Below, piece after piece: positions 35,874 to 36,053 of a DNA stretch of 36,053 nucleotides. Within the stretch, counting starts at the first letter, position 1. Each line of letters starts with the position of its first letter. The stretch spans positions 1 through 36,053 of the forward strand of contig JAIOPN010000059.1 of NCBI GenBank assembly GCA_021413865.1. The letters run 5' to 3'. The position numbers were made by a program, and so were the translations under genes. This stretch comes from Planctomycetota bacterium (GTDB lineage Bacteria > Planctomycetota > Phycisphaerae > Phycisphaerales > Phycisphaeraceae). The notes beneath the pieces are model-generated. The model ran no database searches, was not told the origin of the DNA, and worked only from the letters and a program-made list of their open reading frames with translations.

Positions 35874-35902
35874 TTGACACAAGCGGCTCCCGAATCTATT
35901 CT
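35874..35902 (+). promoter_or_regulatory. Sigma-70 promoter of rpmH
   Basis: A perfect -35 TTGACA (35874-35879) is followed after exactly 17 bp by TATTCT (35897-35902), matching four of six -10 bases. The leader to the rpmH ATG is about 90 nt. This is the best full promoter in the window. Confidence 0.75.
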
Positions 35903-36000
35903 CCGCGCTCCCCAAAAAGCAGTCGGGTTTCGAAGCGAAAACGCACTCACTGTGCCCCGTTCCGGTCCTCCGGCCGAGGCTCTTCCGAAAGGGTTGATCG

Positions 36001-36053
36001 ATGAAGCGGACTTTCCAGCCCCATAACCGGCGCCGCAAGAAGGTGCACGGATT
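36001..36053 (+). CDS. rpmH: 50S ribosomal protein L34, 3' end outside window
   Basis: The visible 17 codons read MKRTFQPHNRRRKKVHG, the unmistakable start of L34 (usual form MKRTYQPHNxxRKRxHGF). L34 is a small, basic protein of the large ribosomal subunit and classically neighbours dnaA and rnpA. The next expected genes to the right are rnpA and yidC. The ATG at 36001 is preceded by GAAAGGG about 7 nt upstream. The window ends inside the gene. Confidence 0.93.
   Translation, partial: MKRTFQPHNRRRKKVHG

Noticed and set aside
35607-36038. 143-codon minus-strand open frame between dnaA and rpmH
   Set aside because: Overlaps the rpmH promoter and start on the opposite strand and resembles no known family; a small rpmH-antisense protein cannot be excluded but is not supported.

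Overview
The window is GC-rich bacterial chromosome ending at a replication-origin type region: dnaA on the minus strand, a cluster of DnaA boxes, then rpmH starting on the plus strand at the right edge. I infer a planctomycete-like organism, possibly Phycisphaerae. The grounds are the gene repertoire (a prepilin-type H-X9-DG-like protein, heparinase-like enzymes, several lineage-typical hypotheticals), the frequent intergenic palindromes with a RAYT transposase gene, and the many -10-like hexamers almost touching start codons. The taxonomic call is inference; no rRNA gene is present. Peptidoglycan genes (murA, ddl, a dacB-type carboxypeptidase) show that the organism makes a murein wall.

Left part (1-9.5 kb): a RAYT (REP-associated transposase) gene cut by the window edge with a REP-like unit beside it, an EamA transporter, an M3 peptidase, a Trm112/YcaR-like small protein and murA, all minus. 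Then come apt and a CPBP membrane protease (plus), a small hypothetical (minus), and a six-domain ribosomal protein S1 homologue (minus) with a terminator hairpin.

Middle (9.5-27 kb, mostly plus): a decayed fragment of a LamG-like gene, a BFD-type [2Fe-2S] protein, purQ, an unusual FHA-GspE/PilB ATPase fusion, an alpha/alpha-barrel protein, a GT4 glycosyltransferase, a lipoprotein and a PBP4-type DD-carboxypeptidase. Two small minus-strand genes follow (DUF3568-like lipoprotein, zinc-ribbon membrane protein), then gpmI, a membrane-anchored WD40-like protein overlapping a pseudopilin gene by ATGA, and a heparinase II/III-like protein.

Right part (27-36 kb): a stand-alone nuoB (minus), two glycosyltransferases, a hypothetical, a DUF4190-like membrane protein and ddl (plus), rpe and dnaA (minus), the putative oriC, and the start of rpmH with a good sigma-70 promoter.

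The most unusual signals are: at least five kinds of long intergenic inverted repeats, some perfect over 27-30 bp; a DnaA with a very long linker carrying a His/Gln hexapeptide repeat; the FHA-GspE fusion; and a recurring -10 hexamer 6-11 nt before ATG without a Shine-Dalgarno sequence, which suggests leaderless mRNAs. I did not find a CRISPR array, tRNA, rRNA, prophage or a recognisable defence system.
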